64,000 nucleotides of DNA, from the NCBI GenBank assembly GCA_965229115.1, contig CBDDIR010000003.1, positions 186,001-250,000 of the forward strand, given 5' to 3'. This document shows, piece by piece, positions 52,735 through 61,104 of this stretch. The stretch comes from UBA7672 sp965229115 (GTDB lineage Bacteria > Pseudomonadota > Alphaproteobacteria > Caulobacterales > Hyphomonadaceae). The translations under genes and the position numbers were made by a program. Below the pieces are notes generated by a model that saw only the letters and a program-made list of their open reading frames with translations, did not search any database and was not told the origin of the DNA. Numbering within the stretch: position 1 is the stretch's first letter; each line of letters opens with the position of its first letter.

Positions 52735-53217
52735 GTGAAGTACCATCTCGCGCAGGTAAACATCGGCCGCTTCCGCAAACCGGTTGAAGATCCCGCCAAC
52801 GCTGACTTCGTCAACGCGCTCGACCATGTGAACGCACTCGCAGAAAGCTCGCCCGGCTTCGTCTGGCGGCTGAAGGGCGAAGGCAACAACGCCACCGATC
52901 TCAAGCCCTACGAAGATCCCAACATCGCGGTGAACATGTCGGTGTGGGAAAGCGTCGAGGCGCTGGGCGCCTTCGTCTATCGCAACCTCGATCATCGCGG
53001 CGTGATGCGCCGCCGCCGCGAATGGTTCGAGGAGATGCCGGTCTATATGGCGCTCTGGTGGGTGCCCGTCGGCTACGAGCCAACCGTCAACGACGCGAAA
53101 GCAAAACTGGCGCTGCTCGAAAAGCTCGGGCCCACGCCCGAAGCCTTCACCTTCAAGCAGCCATTCCCCGCACCCAGCGGAGACGATGTTGCTCCCGTCC
53201 TCGACGAGTGCGCGTGA
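52735..53217 (+). CDS. DUF3291 protein, first of tandem pair
   Basis: 160 aa from a GTG at 52735. DUF3291 landmarks: YHLAQVNIGR at the start, FVWRL, MSVWESVEAL, and the ending LGPTPEAFTF. The fold is related to dimeric alpha/beta barrels. Followed by a paralogous gene overlapping by 4 bp (GTGA). Function unknown. Confidence 0.85.
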   Translation: MKYHLAQVNIGRFRKPVEDPANADFVNALDHVNALAESSPGFVWRLKGEGNNATDLKPYEDPNIAVNMSVWESVEALGAFVYRNLDHRGVMRRRREWFEEMPVYMALWWVPVGYEPTVNDAKAKLALLEKLGPTPEAFTFKQPFPAPSGDDVAPVLDECA

Positions 53218-53645
53218 GCCAGCGCTGGCACATCGCGCAGATCAACGTCGCGAAGTTTCGCGAACCACGGACACATCCCGTCAACGCCGATTTCGAAGCC
53301 GCGCTGGACGAAGTGAACGCGCTTGCCGAGGCCGCGCCCGGCTTCGTCTGGCGCATGATCGGCGAGGGCGACAGCGACGATCACACGCTGACCATCAACA
53401 TCACCGTCTGGGAAAGTGTCGACGCACTGGCCGCGTTCGCTTACCGCAACATCACCCACCGCGCCGTCCTGCGGCGGCGCAAGGACTGGTTTGTCGAAAT
53501 GCCCGCCTATCTGGCGCTGTGGTGGGTTCACGAAGGGCATACGCCCAGCCTTCAGGAAGGCCTGGCAAAACTGGAGCTGATCGGCCAGCTAGGCCCAACG
53601 GCGGAAGCCTTCGATTTCCGAACGGTGTTCCCGCCGCCGCCATGA
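53214..53645 (+). CDS. DUF3291 protein, second of tandem pair
   Basis: 143 aa from a GTG at 53214 whose bases overlap the previous stop. It matches the first copy throughout (WHIAQINVAKFREP, NADFEAALDEVNALAE, TVWESVDALAAF, LGPTAEAFDF) but lacks the insertion around residue 50 of the first copy. Translational coupling suggests equal amounts and perhaps a heterodimer. thiD follows after 17 bp. Confidence 0.83.
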   Translation: MSQRWHIAQINVAKFREPRTHPVNADFEAALDEVNALAEAAPGFVWRMIGEGDSDDHTLTINITVWESVDALAAFAYRNITHRAVLRRRKDWFVEMPAYLALWWVHEGHTPSLQEGLAKLELIGQLGPTAEAFDFRTVFPPPP

Positions 53646-53662
53646 CCCGCTAAGAGGTCGCC

Positions 53663-54523
53663 ATGGCTGACGCAAAGACTGACAAACCCAAGGGCCGCGT
53701 GCTCATCGTCGCCGGATCGGATTCCGGCGGCGGCGCGGGCATCCAGGCCGATATCAAGACGGTCACGGCTCTGGGCGGCTATGCAGCCACGGCGATCACC
53801 GCGCTCACCATCCAGAACACCCTCGGCGTCAGCGGCGTGGTCGCAACCCCGCCCAAGGCCGTGCGCGCGCAGATGGAAGCCGTGCTGAAGGACATCGGCG
53901 CAGACGTTCTGAAAACCGGGATGCTCGGCGACAAGCTGCTGGTCGAAACGCTGGCCGAAGCCTTCGACGAAATCGCCCGCACCATCCCGCGCATCGTCGA
54001 CCCGGTGATGGTCGCAACCTCAGGCGACGTACTGCTGCCGCAAGGCGCGGTCGACGCCGTGCGCCGCCTCATGATCCCCGGCGCTGCGCTCGTCACGCCA
54101 AACGCGCCGGAAGCCGAAGTCCTCACCGGCAAGGCCGTTGACGGCATCAACGGCCAACGCCGCGCGGCAGAGAAGCTGCTCGAGATGGGCGCGAAGGCCG
54201 CGTTGGTGAAAGGTGCCCACGTGCCCGGCGACGTCATCGTCGATGTTCTGCAGACAGAGCAGGGCGAACACTTCTTCGACGGCCCGCGCATCGAAACCAA
54301 AGCCACGCACGGCACAGGCTGCACGCTCGCATCGGGCATCGCTGCTGGCTTGGCGCGCGGTCTCAAGCTGCAGGACGCCGTCGCTCTCTCTCGCGCCTAT
54401 CTGGTCGAAGCGATCAAGCGCGCGCCGGGCTTCGGCCAGGGCAACGGGCCCGTCGATCACGGCTGGCCCTCGCGCGATCCGGAAGCCTTCGCGACAATGT
54501 TCGCGAAGTGGCGGCCGCAATAG
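53663..54523 (+). CDS. thiD: Hydroxymethylpyrimidine (phosphate) kinase
   Basis: Makes HMP-pyrophosphate for thiamine synthesis. 286 aa ribokinase fold: GSDSGGGAGIQAD near residue 18, the metal-binding and anion-hole region GTGCTLAS near 215, VDPVMVATSG. The preceding DUF3291 genes are unrelated but close, so they may be cotranscribed. Confidence 0.94.
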   Translation: MADAKTDKPKGRVLIVAGSDSGGGAGIQADIKTVTALGGYAATAITALTIQNTLGVSGVVATPPKAVRAQMEAVLKDIGADVLKTGMLGDKLLVETLAEAFDEIARTIPRIVDPVMVATSGDVLLPQGAVDAVRRLMIPGAALVTPNAPEAEVLTGKAVDGINGQRRAAEKLLEMGAKAALVKGAHVPGDVIVDVLQTEQGEHFFDGPRIETKATHGTGCTLASGIAAGLARGLKLQDAVALSRAYLVEAIKRAPGFGQGNGPVDHGWPSRDPEAFATMFAKWRPQ

Positions 54524-54614
54524 CGCCGATGAGCAGAACTCATCGATTGCTGAATTAGTATCGTTTCACCGGCACACATCGCGGGTGTAGTCCGCAGCCG
54601 TTACGGAGGCGACG

Positions 54615-55439
54615 ATGAGCGAGCACAAATTCTTCCAGATCGATGCATTCGCCGAGAAGGCGATGGCGGGCGGCCCTGCGGCTGTGATGCCGATGGATGC
54701 CTTCCCCGCCGCCGACGTGATGCAAGCGATCGCAGCCGAGAACAATCTCGCGGAAACAGCCTTCATCGTCGCCAAGGGCAATGGTGCATTCGACCTGCGC
54801 TGGTTCACGCCCGCGCTTGAAGTCCCGCTTTGCGGCCACGCAACGCTTGCGAGCGCTCATGCGCTCTACGCGCATTTTGGCTTTGATGGTCCGGAGATCG
54901 GCTTCGACACCAAGTCCGGCCGCCTCACCGTGAAGCGTCTCGCAGACGGCCGCCTCGAAATGGATTTCCCCGCGCAGCCGCCGCGCGTCACGGCCATGCT
55001 GGAAGATCTCGTCGAAGCCATCGGCGCGCGCCCGCAGGTGCTGACGGCGGGTCCGTATCTGATGGCGGTGTTTGCGTCCCCCGACGAAATCATCGCGCTG
55101 AAGCCTGACCACGCGAAGATCAACCTCATCGCCGGCGAAGCGACCGGCGGACGCGGCAATCTCGTCTGCGCGGCTCCCGGCGCAAACTGGAATGGCGGTC
55201 AGTTCGACGTCGTCTCCCGCTTCTTCGCGCCCGGCTCCGGCATCGCGGAAGACCCTGCAACCGGCTCCGCCCATTGCATCATCGCGCCATACTTCTCGGA
55301 GCTGCTGGGCAAGTCCGAACTCAACTGCTTCCAGGCCTACCCTGGCCGCGGCGCGCACATCACCACGCGCATGGCAGGGGATCGTGTGAAGCTGATCGGA
55401 CGCGCCCGCACCGTGATTGAAGGCGTTTTCCGCTTCTGA
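54615..55439 (+). CDS. PhzF family isomerase-like protein
   Basis: 274 aa, PhzF/diaminopimelate-epimerase-like fold. Catalytic Glu47 (NLAETAF), CGHATLA and EDPATGSAH substrate-binding blocks are present. Not a phenazine pathway: no other phz genes occur here. ATG at 54615 with GGAGG 5' to it. Reaction unknown; probably an isomerase on a small carboxylic acid. Confidence 0.88.
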   Translation: MSEHKFFQIDAFAEKAMAGGPAAVMPMDAFPAADVMQAIAAENNLAETAFIVAKGNGAFDLRWFTPALEVPLCGHATLASAHALYAHFGFDGPEIGFDTKSGRLTVKRLADGRLEMDFPAQPPRVTAMLEDLVEAIGARPQVLTAGPYLMAVFASPDEIIALKPDHAKINLIAGEATGGRGNLVCAAPGANWNGGQFDVVSRFFAPGSGIAEDPATGSAHCIIAPYFSELLGKSELNCFQAYPGRGAHITTRMAGDRVKLIGRARTVIEGVFRF

Positions 55440-55458
55440 TCACAGGTTAGTTTTGTCT

Positions 55459-55483
55459 GGAACCGTGTACGTGCCGTAACGTT
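55459..55483 (+). promoter_or_regulatory. EcfG-type general stress promoter
   Basis: GGAAC, 16 bases, CGTT: an exact match to the alphaproteobacterial EcfG (PhyR-NepR controlled) consensus. It lies 53 bp before the CsbD start codon, at the expected distance. A scan of the other intergenic gaps on both strands by eye found no second match. Confidence 0.85.
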
Positions 55484-55535
55484 CTTGCGCTGTGTGACCC
55501 AACGGGCGTGGCCCACTCAGCAGAGGACGTGAACC

Positions 55536-55748
55536 ATGAACAAGGACCAGATCAAAGGCAGCATCAAAGAAGCCGCCGGTGTCGTTCAGAAAGAATTCGG
55601 CAAGGCCGTCGACTCGCCCAAGCACGTGATCGAAGGCGGCGCCAAGGAAGTTGCTGGCAAAACGCAGAAAGCCGTCGGCAACGTGAAAGAAGACATAAAG
55701 GACGTCCGCAAGGACGCCGATCGCGAAGCCGCCCGCCGCGGCATGTAA
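55536..55748 (+). CDS. CsbD family stress protein
   Basis: 70 aa, small helical hydrophilic protein of the CsbD family (MNKDQIKGSIKEAAGVVQ...). Family members are strongly induced by general stress (sigma-B in Bacillus, EcfG in alphaproteobacteria), and the promoter upstream fits this directly. GAGGACG before ATG. Function of the protein itself is unclear. Confidence 0.93.
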   Translation: MNKDQIKGSIKEAAGVVQKEFGKAVDSPKHVIEGGAKEVAGKTQKAVGNVKEDIKDVRKDADREAARRGM

Positions 55749-55773
55749 CGATCCGAACTGAACCAGGCGAAAG

Positions 55774-55801
55774 GCCCCGTGCAGACATGCGCGGGGCTTT
55801 T
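55774..55801 (+). terminator. Terminator after CsbD gene
   Basis: A 10-bp stem GCCCCGTGCA/TGCGCGGGGC (one G-U pair), GACA loop, then TTTT. It also lies behind the convergent ArsR-type gene. Confidence 0.85.
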
Positions 55802-55828
55802 CACGTGTTGTCTGCAGTCGAACGTCTG

Positions 55829-56506
55829 CTAGCCGAGCCAGTCCACAAGCGCGCGCTCACCCTGTTGCGTGAAGCGGACGATGCGCGAATTCTTTTCACG
55901 CTTTGCCCATTTGAGATCAGTCATACGCGAGAGCAGGGCGACGCCGAGCGAGCCGGCCAGGTGATGGCGGCGCTCCGACCAGTCGAGGCATGGCCGGCAG
56001 AGCGGTCGGCGCTGGTTGGCCAGCGCATCGATGTCGACGCCAAAATCCGTCATGGCCCGCGCGCCTGACGGCGTAAGAGCGAGGCCATCTTCGGACAGCT
56101 TCAGCCAGCGGCGCTTCACAAGCCCGCCATACGCCAGAACGCCAAGCTCCCCCGCCAGATGATTGTAGCAGGCGCGTGCATGCCTCAAGGCAGGATCGCG
56201 CGGTCCTGTGCGTGTGCGTTTTCCGCCCGTCGCATCCGAAAGCGCCATCAGCGATTCCAACGCCTGTCCCACGTCTTCGCTGGCGAGGCGGAAATAGCGG
56301 TGACGTCCCTGGGCTTCGAACGCCAGCAATCCCCCATCATTCAAGCGCGCCAGATGCGACGAGGCGGTCTGCTTGGTAACGCCGGCCTCAGCCGCCAGCT
56401 CGCTGGCGGTCAGCGCACGCCCATCAATCAGCGCGGCGAGCATATTGGCGCGCGCAGGATCGCCGATCAGCGATGCGATGCGGGCAATGTCGGGACCTTC
56501 TTTCAT
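55829..56506 (-). CDS. ArsR-type transcriptional regulator
   Basis: 225 aa. N-terminal winged helix (residues about 5-90): ASLIGDPARANMLAAL, the recognition helix TKQTASSHLARL, GLLAFEAQGRHRYF. A longer C-terminal domain (about 100-225) includes CRPCLDWSERRHHLAGSLG, with two Cys and two His that could bind a ligand or metal. Metal-binding motif of classic ArsR (CVC) is absent. Divergent from the NIPSNAP/ABM genes, which it may control through the 113-bp gap. Confidence 0.88.
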   Translation of the reverse strand: MKEGPDIARIASLIGDPARANMLAALIDGRALTASELAAEAGVTKQTASSHLARLNDGGLLAFEAQGRHRYFRLASEDVGQALESLMALSDATGGKRTRTGPRDPALRHARACYNHLAGELGVLAYGGLVKRRWLKLSEDGLALTPSGARAMTDFGVDIDALANQRRPLCRPCLDWSERRHHLAGSLGVALLSRMTDLKWAKREKNSRIVRFTQQGERALVDWLG

Positions 56507-56619
56507 ATTGGTCCTCCTTCAGGTCGCCAGCCTGCCATCAATCCGGCGCGAATGGTTCGACGGTGATCGTACCATGCAGTGCGCTTCGTTCGCTAGCACA
56601 GGGCGGCAAGGAGCACCCC

Positions 56620-56946
56620 ATGATCACCTGTTTCATTCGCTACGAGATCGATCCGTTCAAACGCGAGCAATTCGAAGCCTACGCCCGCAATTGGGGTGAG
56701 GCGATCCCGCGGAATGGCGCCGATCTGATCGGCTATTTCGCACCGCACGAAGGATCGCTCACCACCGCCTACGGCATCTACACGATCGACTCGCTCGCAG
56801 CCTACGAGGCCTATCGCACGCGCCTGAAAGCGGACCCGCTGGGCCGCGAGAACTTCGAGTTCGCCAAACGCGAGCAGTTCATCCGCAGCGAGGATCGCAT
56901 CTTCCTGAAGCTCGCCTCCGCCCCGCATGCCCAAGTGCGTCGATGA
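56620..56946 (+). CDS. NIPSNAP family protein
   Basis: 108 aa, dimeric alpha-beta barrel (NIPSNAP/ferredoxin-like) protein: TCFIRYEIDPFKREQFEAYA, YFAPHEGSL, TAYGIYTIDSLAAYEAYR. AAGGAG at proper distance from the ATG. Stop overlaps the next gene start as ATGA. Function unknown; ligand may be a small hydrophobic compound. Confidence 0.88.
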   Translation: MITCFIRYEIDPFKREQFEAYARNWGEAIPRNGADLIGYFAPHEGSLTTAYGIYTIDSLAAYEAYRTRLKADPLGRENFEFAKREQFIRSEDRIFLKLASAPHAQVRR

Positions 56947-57290
56947 TCGCGGTGATCTTCGAAGTGACGCCCGCTCAGCCAGGCGCCTATCTCGATCTCG
57001 CAACGGAACTGCGGCCGCTGCTGGATGAGATTGACGGCTTCCTGTCGGTGGAACGTTTTCAGTCGCTCAGCGATCCGGGCAAACTCGTTTCGCTCTCCTT
57101 CTGGCGCGACGAAGCGGCTGTGCAACAATGGCGCAATACGCAGGAACATCGTGCGGCGCAGGCGATGGGCCGGTCAGGCGTGCTGGCGGATTACCGGCTG
57201 CGCATCGCCCATGTGGTGCGTGACTACGGCATGACGGACCGCGCGGCAGCGCCCGCCGATAGCCGCGCTATCCATGGCGGTCAGCGATGA
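56943..57290 (+). CDS. Antibiotic biosynthesis monooxygenase (ABM) domain protein
   Basis: 115 aa, ABM domain (residues about 1-95): VIFEVTPAQPGAYLDLATEL and SFWRDEAAVQQWRNTQEH. ABM proteins oxidise quinol-type or heme-type substrates without cofactor. It overlaps the NIPSNAP gene by 4 bp, so the two products may form a pair, under the divergent ArsR-type regulator. Confidence 0.88.
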   Translation: MIAVIFEVTPAQPGAYLDLATELRPLLDEIDGFLSVERFQSLSDPGKLVSLSFWRDEAAVQQWRNTQEHRAAQAMGRSGVLADYRLRIAHVVRDYGMTDRAAAPADSRAIHGGQR

Positions 57291-57295
57291 TTCAT

Positions 57296-57385
57296 TGACG
57301 CGTAACCCGTTCGGGAGCATATCCGCCCCCGGGCCAGTCACCCCCAACGGTGACCAGTCCATCTGTAAGGATGGGAGAAAAACAG
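57296..57385 (+). ncRNA. Structured leader of serC (serC-motif candidate)
   Basis: Between the ABM gene and serC the RNA could fold into CCCG-TT-CGGG (57306-57315), a GTCACC/GGTGAC hairpin (57337-57354) and CCATC/GATGG (57359-57374), the last one adjoining the GGGAG ribosome site. This is the position and general shape of the alphaproteobacterial serC RNA motif (Weinberg and co-workers). Consensus nucleotides were not checked. Confidence 0.4.
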
Positions 57386-58549
57386 ATGTCTACCGCTGCC
57401 AAACCAGCAGTGCGCCCTGATCGCGCACACTTTTCCTCCGGCCCCTGCGCCAAGCGCCCCGGCTGGAGCCCCGATAATCTCAAGCTTGAATCGCTGGGCC
57501 GGTCGCACCGTTCCAAGCTCGGCAAGTCGCGCCTGAAGCTGGCGATCGACAAGACCCGCGCCGTTCTCAAGATCCCCGCCGACTACCGCATCGGCATCAT
57601 GCCGGGCTCCGACACAGGCGCCATCGAAGCCGCCTTCTGGTCCATGCTCGGCGCCCGCCCGGTTGACGTATTCGCCTTCGAGTCGTTCGGCGAAGACTGG
57701 GTCACCGACATCACGAAACAACTGAAAGTCGACGCCACCACGCACAAGGCCGGCTACGGCCAGCTGCCGGACCTGTCGAAGGCCCGCAAGGACGCCGACA
57801 TCGTCTTCACCTGGAATGGCACCACCTCGGGCGTCAAAGTTCCGAACGGCGACTGGATCGCGGCTGATCGCGAAGGCCTCACCTTCTGCGACGCCACCTC
57901 CGCCGTCTTCGCCATGCCCATCCCGTGGGACAAGATCGATGTGCTGACCTACTCCTGGCAGAAAGTGCTGGGCGGCGAGGGCGCACACGGCATCCTCATC
58001 CTGTCGCCCCGCGCCATCGAACGCCTGCAGACCTACACGCCGAAATGGCCCATGCCGAAACTCTTCCACATGGCCAAGGGCGGCGCCGTCACCGAAGGCA
58101 TCTTCGAAGGCGAGACGATCAACACCCCGTCCATGCTGGCCACCGAAGACTATCTCGATGCGCTCAACTGGGTCGAAGGTCTCGGCGGCGTTGAAGCTGC
58201 CTTCAAACGCTCGGACGCGAACCTCGCCGTGCTCGACGCATGGGTTGCTAAAACCCCGTGGGTCGAATTCCTTGCGGCCGACAAAGCCATCCGCTCGAAC
58301 ACCTCCGTCACGCTCTCGATCACTGATCCGCGTGTCGCCGGCCTCGACGACAAGGGCCAGCAGGAGTTCGTGAAGAAGTTCGTCGCGCTGCTCGAAAAAG
58401 AGAACGCGGCCTACGACATCGGCGGCTACAAGGCAGCCCCTCCGGGCCTCCGCATCTGGTGCGGCGCAACGGTGGAAGCAGCCGACCTCGAAAAGCTGAC
58501 GCCATGGCTCGACTGGGCGTTCGCCGAAACGGTCGCCACGCTCGGCTGA
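57386..58549 (+). CDS. serC: Phosphoserine transaminase
   Basis: PLP aminotransferase making phosphoserine (also a vitamin B6 step). 387 aa from the ATG at 57386 with GGGAG upstream; earlier starts in frame at 57350 and 57371 would lie in the structured leader. The N-terminus RPDRAHFSSGPCAKRPGW and the PLP-lysine region YSWQKVLGGEGAHG match the long alphaproteobacterial form. serA follows after two small genes. Confidence 0.95.
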   Translation: MSTAAKPAVRPDRAHFSSGPCAKRPGWSPDNLKLESLGRSHRSKLGKSRLKLAIDKTRAVLKIPADYRIGIMPGSDTGAIEAAFWSMLGARPVDVFAFESFGEDWVTDITKQLKVDATTHKAGYGQLPDLSKARKDADIVFTWNGTTSGVKVPNGDWIAADREGLTFCDATSAVFAMPIPWDKIDVLTYSWQKVLGGEGAHGILILSPRAIERLQTYTPKWPMPKLFHMAKGGAVTEGIFEGETINTPSMLATEDYLDALNWVEGLGGVEAAFKRSDANLAVLDAWVAKTPWVEFLAADKAIRSNTSVTLSITDPRVAGLDDKGQQEFVKKFVALLEKENAAYDIGGYKAAPPGLRIWCGATVEAADLEKLTPWLDWAFAETVATLG

Positions 58550-58572
58550 TCCCACCCCGTGGAGGTCGCGAT

Positions 58573-58869
58573 ATGGCGACTGAAACCAGCAACACGATCC
58601 GCGTGTGGGGCGACGCCACGTTCGGCGAGGTGAAAGACCTCGCCGCTCTGGTGTCGCGTGCGCGCGGCGAGCTCGACGAGCTCGCAGAGGCTGTGCGCGC
58701 CGGCGACATGGCGGAAGCGGGCAGGGAGGCGGCTGATGTCGTCATCCTGCTCCACCGCCTCGTCGCGCTGGCGGGCATGGACCTCAACGAACAGGTCGAC
58801 GCCAAGATGGCGATCAATCGCGCGCGGACGTGGAAGTCTGCGGGCGATGGGACGGGTGGTCATGTCTGA
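58573..58869 (+). CDS. MazG-like nucleotide pyrophosphohydrolase
   Basis: 98 aa, single MazG-type helical domain: ELDELAEAV carries the first metal pair (ExxE) and EAADVVILLHRL the second (ExxD). Family enzymes hydrolyse non-canonical or excess (d)NTPs. It overlaps the GNAT gene by 8 bp. Sits between serC and serA, where it is unexpected. Confidence 0.75.
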   Translation: MATETSNTIRVWGDATFGEVKDLAALVSRARGELDELAEAVRAGDMAEAGREAADVVILLHRLVALAGMDLNEQVDAKMAINRARTWKSAGDGTGGHV

Positions 58870-59416
58870 CATCCGCCTGCGCCCCGCCACTGTTGCTGAT
58901 CAACCGCTGCTCGAACGCTGGGACGAGGATGAAGACGTCACGTCCTCCTCCGGCAACGATCATCTCGATACCGACGGCGTTTACGAAAACGGCTACTGGA
59001 CGCACGAACTGGCGATCCAGTCCGACGTCTATGAATACTTCATCGCGGAGGTTCGCGAGGGCGATCAGTGGCGTCCCATCGGCGCCATCCAGATCATCGA
59101 CCCTCATCGCGAACCGACGCATTACTGGGGCGAGATCGAGCCCAACCTGCGCGCCATCGACATCTGGCTCGGCGAGCCAGGCGATCGCGGCAAGGGCTAT
59201 GGCGAACTCGCGATGACGGCCGCAATCGAACGCTGCTTCGCTCCACCGGAAGTCACCGCGATCATCATCGATCCGCTCAACTCGAATACGCGCGCCATCA
59301 AGTTCTACCAGCGCATGGGCTTCGTCCCCACGCACCGGCAGACCTTCGGCGACGACGACTGCCTCGTTCACAAGATCACGCGCGCTCAATGGCGTGCACG
59401 ACATCAAGGAGACTGA
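58862..59416 (+). CDS. GNAT acetyltransferase (aminoglycoside AAC(6')-like)
   Basis: 184 aa. GNAT fold with acetyl-CoA motif RGKGYGELAM, then IIIDPLNSNTRAIKFYQRMGF. WGEIEPNLRAIDIWLG is typical of the AAC(6')-Ib-like group. Whether it acetylates aminoglycosides or a metabolite is unknown. serA begins 3 bp after its stop. Confidence 0.87.
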   Translation: MSDIRLRPATVADQPLLERWDEDEDVTSSSGNDHLDTDGVYENGYWTHELAIQSDVYEYFIAEVREGDQWRPIGAIQIIDPHREPTHYWGEIEPNLRAIDIWLGEPGDRGKGYGELAMTAAIERCFAPPEVTAIIIDPLNSNTRAIKFYQRMGFVPTHRQTFGDDDCLVHKITRAQWRARHQGD

Positions 59417-59419
59417 CCC

Positions 59420-61003
59420 ATGACCAACAAGGTGAAAGTTCTTATCGCTGACGATCTCGCGCCCGGCGCCGCCGACATCTTCAAGAACCGCGGCATCGAG
59501 GTCGATTTCAAGGTCGGCCTCAAGAAGGACGAGCTGATCAAGATCATCGGCGAGTATGACGGTCTCGCCGTCCGCTCGGCCTGCAAGCCGGACAAGGACG
59601 TGATCGCCGCCGGCTCGAAGCTGAAAGTCATCGGCCGCGCCGGCATCGGCGTCGACAACGTCGACGTGAAAGCCGCGACCGCCAAGGGCGTCATCGTCAT
59701 GAACACGCCGTTCGGCAACGCCATCACGACGGCCGAGCACGCCATCGCCATGATGTTCTCCGCCGCCCGCCAGATCCCCTCGGCCAGCCAGCGCACGATC
59801 GCCGGCGAATGGCCGAAGAAGGATTACATCGGCATCGAGCTGTTCGCGAAAACGCTCGGCCTCATCGGCGCCGGCAATATCGGCTCGATCGTCGCAGACC
59901 GCGCGCTGGGCCTCAAGATGAAGGTCGTCGCCTACGACCCCTTCCTCACCGCTGAACGCGCCACGCAGATCGGCGTCGAGAAAGTCGAACTCGAAGAACT
60001 GCTGGCCCGCGCAGACGTCATCACGCTGCACACCCCGCTCACCGAGCAAACCAAGAACATCCTCTCGGCCGAGAACATCGCCAAGACCAAGAAGGGCGTG
60101 ATCCTCATCAACTGCGCCCGCGGCGGTCTGGCTGACGAAGCCGCCGTCCGCGCCGGCCTCGAGTCGGGCCACATCGGCGCCGCAGCCTTCGACGTCTTCC
60201 TCGAAGAGCCCGCCAAAACCAACGTCCTCTTCGGCGCGCCGAACTTCATCGCCACGCCGCACCTCGGCGCCTCGACCGTTGAAGCGCAGGACAACGTCGC
60301 CTTCCAGGTCGCCGAACAGATGGCGGATTACCTGCTGACCGGCGCCGTCTCCAACGCCCTCAACACCCCGTCGGTCACGGCCGAAGAAGCGCCCAAGCTC
60401 AAGCCGTTCGTCGCCCTCGCTGAAAAGCTCGGCCAGTTCGCGGGTCAGGTTGCCGATGGCGGCCTGTCGGAAGTCGAGATCGAATACGAAGGCGCCGTCG
60501 CCCAGCTCAACCGCAAGCCGCTCACCTCGGCTGCGCTCGCCGGCATGCTGCGTCCCTTCCTCGCCGAAGTGAACATGGTCTCCGCCCCCGCCATCCTGCA
60601 GGAGCGCGGCGGTTCGCTGAAAGAGTCGATCAACGAAGCCAGCCCGGTTTACGACTCGCTCGTCCGCATCAAGGTGAAGGTCGACGGCAAATGGCGCTCG
60701 GTCGCCGGCGCCATCGTCGGCGGCAAGCCGCGCATCGTGGAAGTGAAGGGCATGGCGCTCGAGGCTGACTTCCAGCCCTTCATGGTCTTTGTCAACAACT
60801 CGGACAAGCCGGGCTTCATCGGCGCCATGGCTGGCCTGCTGGGCGACGCCAAGGTCAACATCGCCACCTTCAACCTCGGCCGTGAAGCCGCAGGCGGCGA
60901 CGCCATCGCCATCGTCGGCGTCGACCAGGACGTGCCTGCGAACACGCTCGAAGCCATCGAGAAGCTGCCGCAAGTGCGCTATGTTAAGGTGCTGAAGTTC
61001 TGA
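59420..61003 (+). CDS. serA: D-3-phosphoglycerate dehydrogenase
   Basis: First committed step of serine synthesis. 527 aa long form: substrate/NAD domains (about 1-315, GRAGIGVDNVD, GAGNIGSIVADRALG, NCARGGLADE with catalytic residues, ATPHLGAS), an intervening ASB domain (about 320-450) and a C-terminal ACT domain (about 455-527, FMVFVNNSDKPGFIGAM) for serine feedback. Closes the serC-containing cluster; terminator follows. Confidence 0.97.
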   Translation: MTNKVKVLIADDLAPGAADIFKNRGIEVDFKVGLKKDELIKIIGEYDGLAVRSACKPDKDVIAAGSKLKVIGRAGIGVDNVDVKAATAKGVIVMNTPFGNAITTAEHAIAMMFSAARQIPSASQRTIAGEWPKKDYIGIELFAKTLGLIGAGNIGSIVADRALGLKMKVVAYDPFLTAERATQIGVEKVELEELLARADVITLHTPLTEQTKNILSAENIAKTKKGVILINCARGGLADEAAVRAGLESGHIGAAAFDVFLEEPAKTNVLFGAPNFIATPHLGASTVEAQDNVAFQVAEQMADYLLTGAVSNALNTPSVTAEEAPKLKPFVALAEKLGQFAGQVADGGLSEVEIEYEGAVAQLNRKPLTSAALAGMLRPFLAEVNMVSAPAILQERGGSLKESINEASPVYDSLVRIKVKVDGKWRSVAGAIVGGKPRIVEVKGMALEADFQPFMVFVNNSDKPGFIGAMAGLLGDAKVNIATFNLGREAAGGDAIAIVGVDQDVPANTLEAIEKLPQVRYVKVLKF

Positions 61004-61035
61004 TCCGGACTTGCTTTTTGAGCTGCTGAAGACAG

Positions 61036-61071
61036 GCGGGCCCAAGTTGACACTTGGGCCCGCTTGCTTTG
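61036..61071 (+). terminator. Terminator after serA
   Basis: Perfect 12-bp stem GCGGGCCCAAGT/ACTTGGGCCCGC with a TGAC loop and TTGCTTTG following. It isolates serA from the DUF1232 gene. Confidence 0.92.
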
Positions 61072-61104
61072 TCCTCCCGCCCTTCACGCGATGAGGCGAT
61101 GCAA

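Noticed and set aside
52944..53645. Possible frameshifted single DUF3291 gene
   Set aside because: Both parts are complete family-length copies, each with its own start, and the second is a paralogue rather than a continuation.
58814..61087. 757-codon minus-strand ORF
   Set aside because: Antisense shadow of GNAT and serA genes, which carry complete family motifs.
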